Assembly: GCA_032622095.1 (NCBI GenBank)
Contig: CP136064.1
Span: 150,475,819 to 150,539,818, forward strand
Origin: Siphonodentalium dalli
Taxonomy: Eukaryota; Mollusca; Scaphopoda; Gadilida; Siphonodentaliidae
Length of the DNA: 64,000 nucleotides
Reading direction: 5' to 3'
The notes below the pieces were generated by a model. It saw only the letters and a list, made by a program, of their open reading frames with translations. It was not told the DNA's origin and searched no databases. Below, piece after piece: positions 12,231-25,078 of this stretch. Positions within the stretch are counted from its first letter, which is position 1, and the number at the start of each line of letters is the position of its first letter. The translations under genes were made by a program, and so were the position numbers.

Positions 12231-12835
12231 TATACCCCCATTCTCTTCGTGAGCGGGGGTATAAAAAGTAAGTTCCCCCCTGATATTGTCAAGGATATCT
12301 TCAGATATGGTAATCTTAGGAAGATAATCTCTAATATGTGACCAATGTATCTTACATATAATAATTCGTTGAGTGCTTAGATACTTTATAAGTGAACACC
12401 AATTGAATGGGAGTCGATTTTCCGAAAATGACTGTAGCAACAAGAGGGGAATATGTTGATGTATGCTGCAATTTTTGGTCAAAAGTCAGAATTCTGAGTT
12501 CGACAGGCGGATGTATCCTTTGTGACATGGCACACATGGTATTAAAGGGAGAAAGCTGTCTGTAAATTAAGTCAATTTAAAGAGACAATTATAGCATTTA
12601 TTTTACAATGAACACAGTGACTTTTCTTTGGCATTTGCAAGCCTACTTTACATATATGTGACAATGTTATTTCTACAAATTTTCAAGATGACTATTAAAA
12701 GCAATAATTATATCAATTAAGATTTTAACAAAAATGATGTTGTAACTTGAGGTCTGGAAAATTCCAGAAGAAGTTTAAATCTCTTGATAAACTGCTGTAT
12801 TAAGTGGAGCCTGAGCATGGAAAACTGGTAAATTG

Positions 12836-12950
12836 TTAAAGTGAAATACTCTGCTGGGGTGCACCGTGAATAAATTTGCTCCAAGCAGGTATTTTAAGTA
12901 AATTTGAATAAAAATTGCCAACACACATCATTCTATCATATAAATAAAAT
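12836..12950. repeat. diverged dispersed repeat R2, copy 2
   Basis: Counterpart of 11022-11170. Similarity is patchy, so the boundaries are approximate. Confidence 0.35.
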
Positions 12951-13205
12951 ATACTCCCTTTAGCGAAATCATTCTCATTTGTTTATCAGCGATTTGTTTG
13001 GGAAGAATGTCAGACTGTTTGTTGATATTTTTGTGTAAATCAGATGCCATGTTTTACGAAATGGTAAATCATTGTTGTTAATTTTTTCGAGAATAATATT
13101 TTAACGTTACATTCTTCAAATGTGGTATTAAAGGGCTGAGATGTAACATAAGAGTTCGAAGTAGCGAAATAAGTACTAGTACATAATATAATAATTGCAC
13201 AATGT

Positions 13206-13245
13206 TGAAAAGTAAAGTATTGAAAAGTAAAGTAAAGTAAAGAAA
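13206..13245. repeat. short AAAGT microsatellite
   Basis: Runs of aaaagtaaagtattg and aagtaaagtaaagtaaag. Simple repeat only. Confidence 0.7.
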
Positions 13246-14089
13246 CATTCAGCATAAGTTGAAATCTCCTGATGGTGTGAGTGAAGGAATTTAAGAGCTG
13301 CTAAATTAAATGGAGCTAGGAAATATTGCATGAGCAGGAAGCACCATGCAGGTGAATAGAGAATATTAGTAATTTATGAGAATATCAATACTTTGCCCAG
13401 TGGAAAATTTTATAGCAGATAAAATCTATATCCGACGTATAACTGGCCGACTAAATCAGAATGCAATAAATCAGCATAGAACAAATATCTGACAGTGATC
13501 AATCAGTTCTACAAGTAAAGACAAATATCACATGTCAACAACGAGGCACGAAAAGTCTCAAAAGTGCAATAAAAACTCAATGAGTGGTCATTTGGCTTCT
13601 AAATACTAGCACAAAAGGTGTAATCAAGTGGGTACATTACCTAAGGAATGACCTTTCATGATAAACTGTCCAAGAAATAAGAACTTCCCATGTCGTCTCT
13701 AAAGAGACTTGTATACTTTGTAAGTTCAGACTAATTTGATCTTGGTGACAGGCAGCTATTGAACAGAGCCACTTGAGACCTAATGTGAAATCTAAATCAG
13801 ACAGGATCAAACATGCTTCGCAGACTTCCCGCTTCGATGACAGTCGCTTATGTCGCTTATCCAGGCTGGGATTCAACGCTGGCATGAATTATATACAAAC
13901 AAAACAAAATCTCTTTGCAAATCTGTTAAGACTTTTCTATTGGCTAGTTGTTGCCAATGAGCTTTAAAACTACAATAGATCTATGGCAAATATTGCAGTC
14001 TAATAATGTATTTAATATCTTTAATATTTAAATCTATGTTGGCTTTATTCACCTTCAACAAAAGGTTTCTACACATTTGGACAAGCTTT

Positions 14090-14290
14090 GCACCCATCCT
14101 CTGGCTGAACTGTTGAATCATGCCCAAACTTAAAGATTCTCATAAAAGACTACAGAAGACACTTAGTCTAGAATGATTAAGATTCTGAGGTGTATCTTTT
14201 AGAAAAGTGGCCAATAATAAGTACAATGCTGTGGACACAGCTTTTGTTTATAATCAGTTCAGGGTTCCAGACCTCCAGCTACAACAGCAA
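14090..14290. repeat. diverged repeat R3, copy 1
   Basis: Shares 'catcctctg.ctgaa', 'agacactta' and 'ctgaggtgta' words in the same order with 15475-15680. The two lie 1.4 kb apart in direct orientation, so this is an old local duplication or a dispersed element. Confidence 0.5.
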
Positions 14291-14924
14291 CTTTTGATAT
14301 CTAATATCAGGTCACTACTGCTTAGGCTTTGTCCCATTTGAAATAATGATAGAAGCCATATGACAGATATATAACGGTACGGTGCAGAGTTGCATTTAGA
14401 CTCTTGCCTGCTATTTGTCTCACCTCCAATTTTTTGACAAATATTTTTTCAAGGGCCTTATCCTCATTTAAACCAACCTAATTTTTCAGACATTGGGAAA
14501 TGGTATGTACGGTATATGCATCATGCATGACAACGATGTCATAGATGAAAAAAATATCGCAGCAATGTTGACACGATGATCGGTAATTTACCTGATATCG
14601 ATTGTTACTTATAATAAAATACACTGTAAATTATGTGTTTATTATTAATCAATCAATTGATCCGTGAACGATTATATTGTATAAAAATGGAACTTCCACA
14701 GCTCAAATCTGACAGAAAATAAATGGAAAATACGAACTCTTTACAACTATTATAAATGCCGAAATGTCAGACTTCTGTCATGACAAAAACATTCTGGAGG
14801 GGACTTATCCTCATTTAAGCTTATTTTTTTTGGGACAACAAAAAATCGACCCGTGGGTATAAACACGGCCCTTTATACAGTAGGCTTATCGATACAATCT
14901 ATTGTAATCCAAGTTGAATATTTG

Positions 14925-15040
14925 TCACTGAAACACACCTTATAATTGGCTGAGAGATGCTATCTTTTGTTTTCGATTCACCAGAATCAGCCGCTGATTG
15001 GAGAATAAATTTTGAATGGAGCACAGTACCAGTGACAACG
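14925..15040. repeat. dispersed repeat R4, copy 1
   Basis: Contains tatttgtcactga, attggctgagag and gttttcgattcacca, all found in the same order at 35522-35640. The gap between the copies is more than 20 kb. Non-coding. Confidence 0.6.
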
Positions 15041-15474
15041 CGCATTAAAATATCTCACCAGGTAGTCACATAATCGAATCAATCAAAATGTTATTTACTA
15101 TAGATCCAGTTAACAGGAAGTTATTACAAGTAACCAAAAGGAACTTGCCCAGAGATTTGATCTCACTTCATAGCATGTAATGTTGATAAAAAGTGTTTTC
15201 TTGTACTTTCTTTTAAAATTTTGGAGGATTGAATTACTCAATTACTCGCTGGCAAGCCAGTTCATTCACAAACTATTTTCATGCCCGAATTCCCGACACA
15301 GAGAGTAAATTTATCTCCTAATTAAACGTAAGTTTTATTGTCAAAATACATGTAGTACCGTAATTGTCAGTGTGCCTCTAAACCATTGGAATTTATAAAA
15401 TAAATGAGGAGGGGTTCTATTTCTAACAAGACTACAAGATGGCACCATGAACAAATGATTTCAGAACATTCAGA

Positions 15475-15680
15475 CATGCTATGCATCCATCCTCTGACTG
15501 AAATAAAGAACCATGTAAAATTTGAAGAATTCTCTGGGATGCTGCTTCCAAAAGACACTTAATCATAATCTATATAGTGAAATTATCATTAGTTCTGAAG
15601 TGTACTCTGGACACTGTTCTTTTAAATAATGTATGGTATTCACAGCTCTAAACCTCAAGTTACAACTACAAGTAGTGTTG
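15475..15680. repeat. diverged repeat R3, copy 2
   Basis: Counterpart of 14090-14290, same strand. Confidence 0.5.
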
Positions 15681-16194
15681 TAGTGAATCATGCTACGGTA
15701 AAACAAACATTGTTGCTCAAAATAATTATTTTCCTAATTTTTTTTATCCATATTAAAAATAATCTGGTATGTGCGCAGTGATTCAATTGTTGGATAATTG
15801 TCAATAATTATTTTCGACCAAATTACATATAATAAATATGTACAGTTGTATTTCAGATATTATGTATGAATAAGCATATTTTATTGGAATAATTATGTCA
15901 CAAATGGATTGGAGCACAAGTGATGGCACTTAGCCGTTGACCCTCTCCCACAAGACATTATGTTTGCTGAACTTGTACAAACATGGTTGTTTTTTTCTCC
16001 AGTATTAAGAGTTTAAACATTGCACTTTTCCAACAAGCATAGTACTCAGATGGCAAACTACTAGCATATTTTATAATAAACTACATGCAGATGTCTAGGG
16101 TGGGTAATTACCTGAACTTATCAAAATCTATATTCCAATTATAAGACAAATTATTTCAAGATTCAGGCTTTTTGCCCTCTAAATTTAAGCTGAA

Positions 16195-16612
16195 CAAGAG
16201 CATCGCTAGGGCGTGGCTAAATATGCTTGTGGTAAGTTAAACAATGGGCCATAACTCAGGTGAAAATTGACGTGAGGAACCCAAATTTGAACTTGACCTG
16301 TATTTAGGGCTATAGTAAACTCACATATCAAATTTCATTCCATTCAATTCAGACTTAATACTATATAAAAGTTATCATCCAGAAACAGAATTGAGTGCAA
16401 ATTCAAACAAAAAGGACCGTAACTTTGGTGAAAATTGGCGGGCAGAACTCAAATTTGAACATGACCTGTATTTTGTGCTAGTAAACCCACATACCAAATT
16501 TCAGTCCATTCAGTTCAGACTTACTAAAGTTATCATCCGGAAAATGAAAAAAAGCAAACAAATGGACAGACGAACTGACAGATGGACAGCTAGGCGGACA
16601 AAAAATGTATTA
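16195..16612. repeat. tandem-unit dispersed repeat with gacaga tail
   Basis: Two units, starting near 16246 and 16414 (period 168), share ccataact, ggtgaaaatt, aaatttgaac, tgacctgtat and accaaatttca words. The element ends in ggacagacgaactgacag-type runs. From memory, repeats of this layout are common in bivalve and gastropod genomes; that comparison is recollection, not a search. Confidence 0.65.
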
Positions 16613-16639
16613 TAATTCAGTATGCTATTTATATTATAA

Positions 16640-18110
16640 CACCAGACCCAATATCATTCAACCTCCAACCAAAAATTCCATATCTATAATATATTTTAAC
16701 CAAAAACCAGTAAATGAGTCAACAATGAGCACCTTTAATGTGTTGTATGACTATTAAACGGGCCAATAGTATATTCACCCAACGGACCCATTCAAGTCTC
16801 TTTCATGTCTTTGAAACATATACATGTATACATCCTGGTGTCAGAAAATTTTATAATGTTACATATCAATTGCTCCTGGGAATAGCAAATAAACAGAATA
16901 GCAATTCCGACCAACTGAGATTTATCATATAATAGACAAAGTCAGCAGGTACTAAAGTCTTCACAAACGGCTGAGCTTCTCTAAGATCTCATATACACCA
17001 ATCGCCTATAGAATGCAGACAATTATTTCTTCACAAATTCAATTAACCATTGCGAGCTCTGTCATACACAGGCCTTTGGGGGCTGTTGACAGTTCAACGA
17101 ACACTTCCAACAATTCGATCATGGTATATTTCTGCTATCCAACTCAACATAATGGCCCAGACCATTTATCTGAGTAAGTGAATGATAATTGGGAAATATT
17201 TTGGCCATTCAACACTGATCATTCTTTCTTAGCATATGATATTAGGCATTATTTGCTTTGCGGAGGCCCTTCCCATAGTGTCCTCAGGTTTTTTAATATA
17301 TGCTCTCTATAAATCTTCAAAACATACATGAACCTGATACTTGAGCAATCTATTTAGGAATGTTAACCCAATGCCTGGAAACAATTTTGTAACCCTCTCT
17401 CTCTCTCTGAAAAGTTACAGGTAAAACAGTTAAGTGTAAATACTAATTCCACACCATTAACTTTTCAAACACTTCATTCATTATAGTTTGTTCGGAAAAT
17501 ATTGGAAGCCGTAGTATTTTGAGACATAGCATACGGAATGTAAACAGACGACAAACCGGAAATCAAAGGTCACCTGGCACTATTTCCTGTTATTAAACGA
17601 ACGTTTAATATCACAATTTATAGAATGGGTTTATTGAATGGAATATGGATAGGATCATGTAATAAAAGTATATCCCACTCTGTTTTTGTTTGTTAGACAC
17701 ATTATAAGAATGTTAAAAGCATTATATGTTTTTCCATTTTACAAGACTGATAACTTTAGTGCAGATATGGTTATAAAATTTTGCATTTCAATTCTTCACA
17801 TAATCGTTGAACATTCTCCTGGTAATATTCATACAATTTATCGGTGGTTTGTTTAAACTCTCACGAGTTAAGATATTAAAACTGCAGGGTCTTTGTAAAT
17901 TTACTTAGGACAGAATATGAATAATCAAACAATGCAATTGTGCTAGGAAACGGAGTGTTTGTGTATGTAAGTGTGATAAGCATTGACTCAGTAAACCATT
18001 ATCCAGCCGATATACAATGGGAGTATTTATTGCCAAATAGTAACCCAATACTACCAAATCAATTTGAACTGATCTGAACTTACCAATCAGTCAATTTAGT
18101 GAAAACCTTC
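16640..18110. other. gene-free stretch
   Basis: No splice-bounded frame was found. A (ct)n run of about 14 bp occurs at 17395-17408. Nothing else was recognised. Confidence 0.35.
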
Positions 18111-18499
18111 AATAAATAAATAAACCTTTACTTTAACTAATGGTGAATAGGGTGTGACTGCCCAGATGGGACTAATGAATGCCTCAACACATGTCCCACC
18201 TGGATCATTCAAAAACTATGAATAGGGTAGGCCAAACTCATCAGGGTACCAAAACCATTTTTTTTATAGGGCCAAAACCAGTGATAATAATTTTAGGAAC
18301 TCTGAATCCATGTAAATGTTCATAGTCAGTCAGCCCTTTGATTTTGAGGCTCACAATACTCCTTAGCACATGAAGTTTAAAAGTGTGCCCCTTGTGATCT
18401 TGGTCCATTTGACACACAACACTCAAATGGGAAAACATAGTAAAGCAAAGTAACAGGAGCCAACTTATCCTGTTTTTTCTTGGACAGCGACGATTTAAA

Positions 18500-20640
18500 G
18501 CATATAATTTTATTATAACATCATTAAACCGGGCATGTCCATGCCCACCACAAGTATCACAAGTATCGACACTAATAACTTAGGCAGAGATATAACTGCT
18601 TGTATACTAAACACACCTAAAGTGACAATGGGAACTGGCCGACAACGGCATAAAAATACAGGCGATTCCTCCCATAAGTGCTCTTGGTTTAACAGCGATT
18701 GTCGATCGCATGAAATTAGCATACAATCAAAACCGATCGGCTGAAAATAAGTTGTCGCTTTAATAAGGACACCGGTATAAAATACTGGAAAATTATGGAT
18801 AGCAAAATCAATACAAAACCAGTTGAAAATATATCAGAATTGAGACAATTAAATGAAATATCAAACAAATGTTTTTGGAAGAAACTTGATGATCTCAGCA
18901 GCTGATCTCAGTGATAAAAAGGTACACGCACATGCAATGAAGTATATTTGAAGAATTGTTTTAATATTTTAAGCAGAAAATATAAGTGAAGATAGTTGTG
19001 ATAAAATGGAGAATTTCATCGAATCCGATTTTGACATAACAGATTGTTCATATATAAACGACACACGATAACGGAGGACAAAATTAAATGAAAGTGTCAA
19101 TGACATTGTAGTTCAACTTGAAGAGCAGTTAATATTTTGCTATGCAATGAATATAATGATAAGAAGAAGGAAATTAAAGGCTTGTATTGTGTAGATGAAA
19201 TTATTTTCAGTCCAATCATTTCACCAATAAATGTGCTACAGGGTGTGCTGATGGATTCACATGTGAAATCAAAGATGGCTGCTGTCGGCCATGTTTTTTG
19301 ACGAATTTTGGAAAAAATTAATCACCCTGAATATTAAACCAATATGAAGTTTGGTGACAATCAGATGTGGGATGTTGCATGTAGGGTTTGCTGAAGAATT
19401 TGTAAAAATCCAAGATCGCAATTCTGTTGAGTATCAAAGCTGAAAGTGTGATTATTTTATAATTGCAAATTTTCCAATCAAGCGACATTCAGAAGAAGGT
19501 TAAAATTCATCGGATAATTGACTGCCATAATGTACTGCATTTACCATGTTCTCAATTCCCTAAAAATTTCAAAGTGATTGGGCGAATAGCATAGTCTGAG
19601 ATACATGGTATTATATGAGGGGGGACTTACTTAATTTAAAGTGTTTATTTTCTTTATACATAAATGATCTGACTAATTTTATGGATGATTTGCAATTGGT
19701 GATCTGAGTTATCTAGATGAATTATTTTCGATCATATAGGCACATACATAAAATGACTTTGTCTGTTTTATGCAGACCACACTGTTATATTAACTGACAC
19801 GGAAGCAAATAAGCAACATGCACTACTGGTGTTTGCAGATTATGCTGATTCCTGGAGACTCCAGGTTAATATAAGAAAATACAAAGATTCTCATTTTCTG
19901 AAATAAAATGCTCAAACGTTTGCCAGTTTTTTCTTATAAGGGCGACAAACTATAGTCAAGGAGTTTAACTACTTAGTTGTTAATTTCTTTTATAATGGCA
20001 GATTCTGCAATTCCTTGAAGGAAACGATAAATGTTTCATCAAAGGATATGCTCAGTCAATTATATAGTGTCTGTAAACTGCATCTGCCTATTGATATGAT
20101 TTTGAAATAACTGGATACTATGATCATGCCAATAATTTAATATGGTGGCGAAATATGGTGCTTTGAGAGAATACACACCCTTGAGACTGTACATATGAAA
20201 TTTTGTAAAATATTATGTGGGCATGAAATCTAGTACACCCAATTATATGTTGTACAGAGAACTAGGTAGGACATAGGTGCACAGAAATAAAAATACAAAA
20301 TGGATATAAAATCAGGTGCATAACTACATGTAACTGTGGACCTATTTTTGTTTTAAATAGAAGGACTGGTAGGTGGTTAATTGTGAACTGATGCCAAGAA
20401 GGGGTACCATCTGACATAAATATCTGAATTTTAAAAGTTTTAAGTTTTACTAAATGACCTGCTTGTGTGCATTTTGATATATCAAGAATGATTCTTATAT
20501 CCTCATAAATTATCCCTTACAGCCAGTGTTACAGCCGGAAATTCATGAATTATCAGCTATGTACAGAATGTTTTATATTCCGAAGAAATTTATTAAAAGA
20601 CATTTTAATTTAAAGATGGATAAAACATACATATGTATGG
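18500..20640 (+). pseudogene. dead LINE (endonuclease-linker plus reverse transcriptase)
   Basis: Plus-strand translation in shifting frames gives pieces of a non-LTR retrotransposon ORF2. Near 18640-18700, HKCSWFNSDCR recalls the PWFN.DC segment after the endonuclease. At 18780-18890 a Lys/Trp-rich linker (ELRQLNEISNKCFWKKLD) follows. Near 19655 SLYINDLTNFM matches the RT 'LFSLYINDL' motif. At 19770-19860 YADHTVILTDTE..ALLVFADY and WRLQVN correspond to the F/YADD catalytic region, with DD mutated to DH. Downstream VKEFNYL and YGGEIW fit the thumb. Many stops and frameshifts, and a gap at 19100-19600 with unrelated sequence, show it is long dead. The clade (CR1/Jockey-like versus RTE) cannot be settled by eye. 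Confidence 0.75.
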
Positions 20641-21916
20641 AATTCGGAAACTAAAATTGGTCAAATAAGAAATATTAATAAAACTTCCATTTTTACCTAT
20701 ATGATAAATTGTACCTAGGAAAGAAAATGATAAGTTAAATACTGGAACTACTTGAATCATTACATGTGAGGTCACCACTAAATATCTACCAAACTGTCAG
20801 GTGGTTATTTGCTCAGCACGATGCCTGAGGCAATATGATTTCTTCATGATAAAACTCTCCACCAACAGTCTGCCAAATGTTGACAATCAGCTAACTTTCA
20901 AATATAATTATGTTTATAACTTTCTGATTGATTATAAGGAGTAGACACAAGTTTTTTGTGCTCACAATTACGAATGAACGAAGAGCAAATATTACGTGTT
21001 CAAAGGTACTTATCCCACAATTCTTATATTAAGAATACACAAGGCTGTATTCACATGAAATTTCAGTACGGTGTGAAAAGGAAATAAATTAAATCTTTAT
21101 CATAGCATTCATATGTCACTAAACTCTTTCATCGCGAGCAAACCCCCTGCCCCAAGTCGTTTAAAAGACAAATAAAGATGGCTACTTTCTTAAACAGGAT
21201 CTTAAGTTTAAAAGGCTATCTGACAATAAGTTTAATGCTGTATACACCCATTAAAAATGTAACGAACAATATATGCACTGTTTGAAAGATAATTGAAGCA
21301 GATTGTTTTAAGCCAAGTACTATAGTGTAAAATACTAGACCCATACCATGTTTTTTTATGGATTCCATATCTTTTCAAATAGGAGACTTATATATACTTG
21401 CGAAACTGTATCAGATATGGATCATGTATTCAATGGAAAGTTTTGTGCCTACAGGTAACAGAATCCATGTCACCAACAATACATTAAAGGAAAAGCTTGG
21501 CCATGGGCGAATTTTAACTTTAACATGATACAACAAACTAAAGTTAATATCAACAGCTCAAGAATATACAATCTTTGGGATCAGGTATATTTCACTCAGG
21601 TTAGCTATGACAAAAGGCAATGCCGTAAAAAATGCCGATATAGAATTTCATGCAGTTCTAAAGAAATGTCAGAGAAGAAACATGCCAATTTCAAGGGACC
21701 GTTCAAATGGCTGAAAGCAAACTAGCTAAGAATATCTACATATCTAGGGCTCATAGCTTTAAATTTAATGGCAGAACGCTAATCTACTCAAAATAATGTC
21801 AGTAAAATATTGAGCCAAATTCATTTCTCGTAAGTAAGTCTCCCTAGCATCAGCTTTTTAAAGAGCCAAAGCTAGAAACAACTATAAGAATCCAAACTAT
21901 GGGTCAGTCCCCTTAC

Positions 21917-22186
21917 CTTCTCACTAAGAGCTTGGTATTTGATACCAAGCTCATCTCTATCGGCTCGACTGGCCGCCAGGAGATCCTCGACCCTGTTCAA
22001 CTCAGTTGAGAGTAGGTGGTTCTCCTCTGCTACTTGTGTTGCCATGCCGGATGGTAGCCCTGTGTCGTCTGTGTTGAGATTCTTGGTGATAATTTCTCGC
22101 ACACGAGCAGGAATCTTGGCTGGACTGTTGTTGTCTCCCTTCAAAGTGTAGTCTTCTGTATCTCTCAGGACAGAATCTTCAAGTTT
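21917..22186 (-). CDS. CROCC: rootletin (ciliary rootlet coiled-coil) N-terminal exon
   Basis: A 270-bp exon has a textbook acceptor (catcattgcag) and donor (AAG|GTAAGG), phase 0 at both ends, encoding 90 residues. The peptide starts KLEDSVL, contains ARVREIITKNL, then EENHLLSTELNRVEDLL, SRADRDELGIKYQALSEK. This tracks the N-terminal region of rootletin, where vertebrates have a similar 'REIVTRNL ... ENQLLQQELSRVEDLLA.SRAERDELAIKYNAVSE' arrangement. Rootletin is a large coiled-coil protein that polymerises into the striated rootlet anchoring the ciliary basal body; this region precedes the main coiled coil. I could not find the neighbouring exons: the 5' exon should lie above 22186 and the next below 21917. 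The introns may be very long, or this may be an isolated or duplicated exon. Identity is strong; intactness of the gene is unknown. Confidence 0.88.
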
Positions 22187-22312
22187 CTGCAATGATGAGT
22201 TATACAGGGATTACATGCATCCTACCTTGATTGGAAAATTGGCCTGGGCCCATAACTTTAATAGAAAACCTTAATGCATAGGGTTCTAATAAGGAATTAT
22301 ATAACAGCTTAA

Positions 22313-22778
22313 CCCTTTCTATACTAAATGGATTCTCACATTCAGTTATAAAAGTATAAATGGAATGGTCTATTATTCTTTTGAAGGGCTGTTCAGGTAA
22401 TAAAAGCAGATGACAGACAGAAAAAAACAAATAATACAAGAGAAGAATGAATTTAAATTTTGCAAAAAAAAATGTACTTTTTTTTCAATAGTAAAGCGTT
22501 GAACCATGCTTCTCAAGCAGAACTGGGTAGATTCCCCATATTTCAGTTGATACTAAATGGATTCTCACATTCAGTTATAAAAGTATAAATGGAATGGTCT
22601 ATTATTCTTTTGAAGGGCTGTTCAGGTAATAAAAGCAGATGACAGACAGAAAAAAACAAATAATACAAGAGAAGAATGAATTTAAATTTTGCAAAAAAAA
22701 ATGTACTTTTTTTTCAATAGTAAAGCGTTGAACCATGCTTCTCAAGCAGAACTGGGTAGATTCCCCATATTTCAGTTT
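22313..22778. mobile_element. left end of piggyBac-type family B element, internally duplicated
   Basis: TTAA at 22309-22312 is followed by ccctttctatactaaatgg, the family B terminus seen at 4308 and 7628. No matching right end (atttagtatagaaaggg) follows, so the element is truncated or rearranged. Bases 22321-22549 and 22550-22777 are an exact direct duplication. Confidence 0.6.
22321..22777. repeat. exact 229-bp tandem duplication
   Basis: 22321-22549 is repeated at 22550-22777 with no difference seen, including the homopolymer runs. Either a very recent tandem duplication or an assembly artefact. Confidence 0.95.
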
Positions 22779-23201
22779 TAAAGTGTTTCAGATATAGGAA
22801 TAAAATTTCAGAGCGTCATACATTAGTTTATGAGGCCTATGTTGAATCAAATAATTCAAAATTATCCACAGCATCGTGAAAGGTATTATTGCAGAAGCGA
22901 TATTGTGGAAGAATGTCGAGTGGAATTCAAGAACAAGAGCTGATAAAAAAGCTGATAAAGAGCACATTAACTGTTTTGTGAAGGATGTTTTGATGATACG
23001 AGATCAACCAGTGGTAATAAACTAAGAACGTATCACATTCTAAAATGCAGATATGAGGTGGAACCATATATTACCAATACCAAATCTATAAATCCTGGTC
23101 AGGGTTTATCCAAATTTGGAGTTGAAATTATGTTGATCTGATGATAAAGAAGACACCTTTTCCGTCCACTCAATACATCCACCCCGGGATACATGTTTCA
23201 C

Positions 23202-24566
23202 TAGTCCAAGTCTTCTCGTACTAAAGCCGGCTAAGATATTGGGATGGAGGTGCCGGTCTTTAGTCCGAGTTCCAGGCCCATGCATTCCTATGACACGACT
23301 TAAGCGTTAGTGACCCGCTCAAATAAAACCACAATTATATGAAATAAAATATCACAATTGCGACAATAAACGGATATTTTCCGCAGAAGACATGCTATTT
23401 GATCTGAAACCCACATCAGTTGTGAATTGAAAGCGGTAATTTAATGCGAAAAGAGACATTTACCGCAATGTTTACAAATTTTTAAAAGTATGCGAACTCA
23501 GTTGACCTCGCGAACTGTGTTCGGCATTTTCCGTTGAAAATATTCCGTAGATTTTCGACTGACAACGCAAATTACGATGAATTCTCCATTGTAATCGTAA
23601 TTATGTGTGTCAATAAATAAAAAATAAATAGATTAATTAAACATTGAAGATATAAATGTAATACATTAAATAAATTACGGGGAATTACAACCCTCTCAAA
23701 GTTTAAAACAGTGTAAACACAACGAGCATTAGAATAAATAATATGGTGCTACATTTCCCACATTTGGTGGACTTCAGCGAAATTAAGATATATACTAAGC
23801 GAACAGAGCAATATACTGCTCTTGTTAAGCACACAAAAAATCAAACAAAATTTGTATAAATTTTTAACCTTAAGTTTGAAAAGTCTCACTAAAACGGAAG
23901 AACTATATTTCGAAACTGTGTGATTCGGTTCTCCGATTATTTTATCAACACAAAAGTCAAAATGCACATGGATGAAAATCACACGCATGGCAAGTCAGAC
24001 ACAAGAGTTCTAATTTGCTCCAATTTAGACAAGTTGCTTGCGAAAATTGTCAACAAAACTACCTTTCTGATCCTCCATTATGTCATTAAGTTTTTAGTGT
24101 GGGAATTGTTCTCAAAGCACATTGGAAACTGGACTTTGCGGCGATCGGTTTTCGCTATTTTGTTCGGAAAACCCCGCGCTATATATAGAAACGGAAACTA
24201 GAATACTCAGAACAAACACCGGACAATGCCGAAGTTCTTCGGAACCTGAGTTCGGCTTTCAGTTAAGTAAACAAACAGAAAAAAACAACGATGTTTGTGG
24301 CAATCAACCGGAATATTCTATGTGTAATTTAACATTAAAGTTAGATTATTATACACCATTCTGACCATAATATGTCACTCTTTCCGACGTATATAGCATC
24401 ATGTATTGCTTTGTTAGGTAAATCGAGTAAAATACACCACAGATTCCCGCCACAGATCCTGGGCGTAACTCGTGTCATAAGAAGGCTATGCGCGCGATCT
24501 CGGACTAAAGACAGGCACCTCCATCCCAATATCTTAGCCGGCTTTAGTACGAGAAGACTTGGACTA
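23202..24566. mobile_element. DNA transposon with 68-bp TIRs and 9-bp TSD
   Basis: 68-bp inverted repeats (23202-23269 and 24499-24566, starting tagtccaagtcttctcgtac) flank about 1.2 kb. The identical 9-bp word atgtttcac sits just outside each end (23193-23201 and 24567-24575). Long TIRs plus a 9-bp duplication fit Mutator-like elements best; P or hAT groups (8 bp) remain possible. Open frames of 79 and 93 codons inside show no transposase motifs, so this looks non-autonomous. Confidence 0.8.
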
Positions 24567-25078
24567 ATGTTTCACATACTAAAATTAACATCATAGTCAA
24601 CATAACAAATCAGTCCCTCAAATCCTTTGCCACAAGAATAACAATAAATTGTCAGTATAGGCAAGACATCTCTGGCCCTTTTCTAAGAGAGAATTTATTT
24701 ATAAGAAGACATATATGTGCATTATGTGCTTGGTCTTATATATAGTACAACACATTAAGATGCAAGTGACACAGTGCGTGGACAAAGCTAAGAAGACTTG
24801 CATATGAATCACGATTAATGGGATAGAATAATAATGACACGTGTTGTCAATGTCACCATGTCTACTACAAAATTAAAAGTCATAAATTCATGAGAATTCT
24901 GGGTCATAAATGTGTGAGAACTGTGGGTCCTAACAAAAACAATGACTTTGTTGTATTATTATATGGTGATAAAGTTTACTATAATTCTCTCATTTTGCGA
25001 CAAGTATACGTGTCTTTACTGGACGCACAATTGTCGATATTGCATTGTTTATATTGTGAGGAGAGGGTTCAATATATC

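Noticed and set aside
12222-12537. Overlapping 61-86 codon minus-strand frames
   Set aside because: They lie at the edge of dispersed repeat R1, with no splice signals and no recognised motif.
18225-18250. Hammerhead-ribozyme core (ctgatgag) on the minus strand; similar at 38025-38040 and 59256-59275
   Set aside because: No GAAA and third-stem partner at the required spacing in any of the three places.
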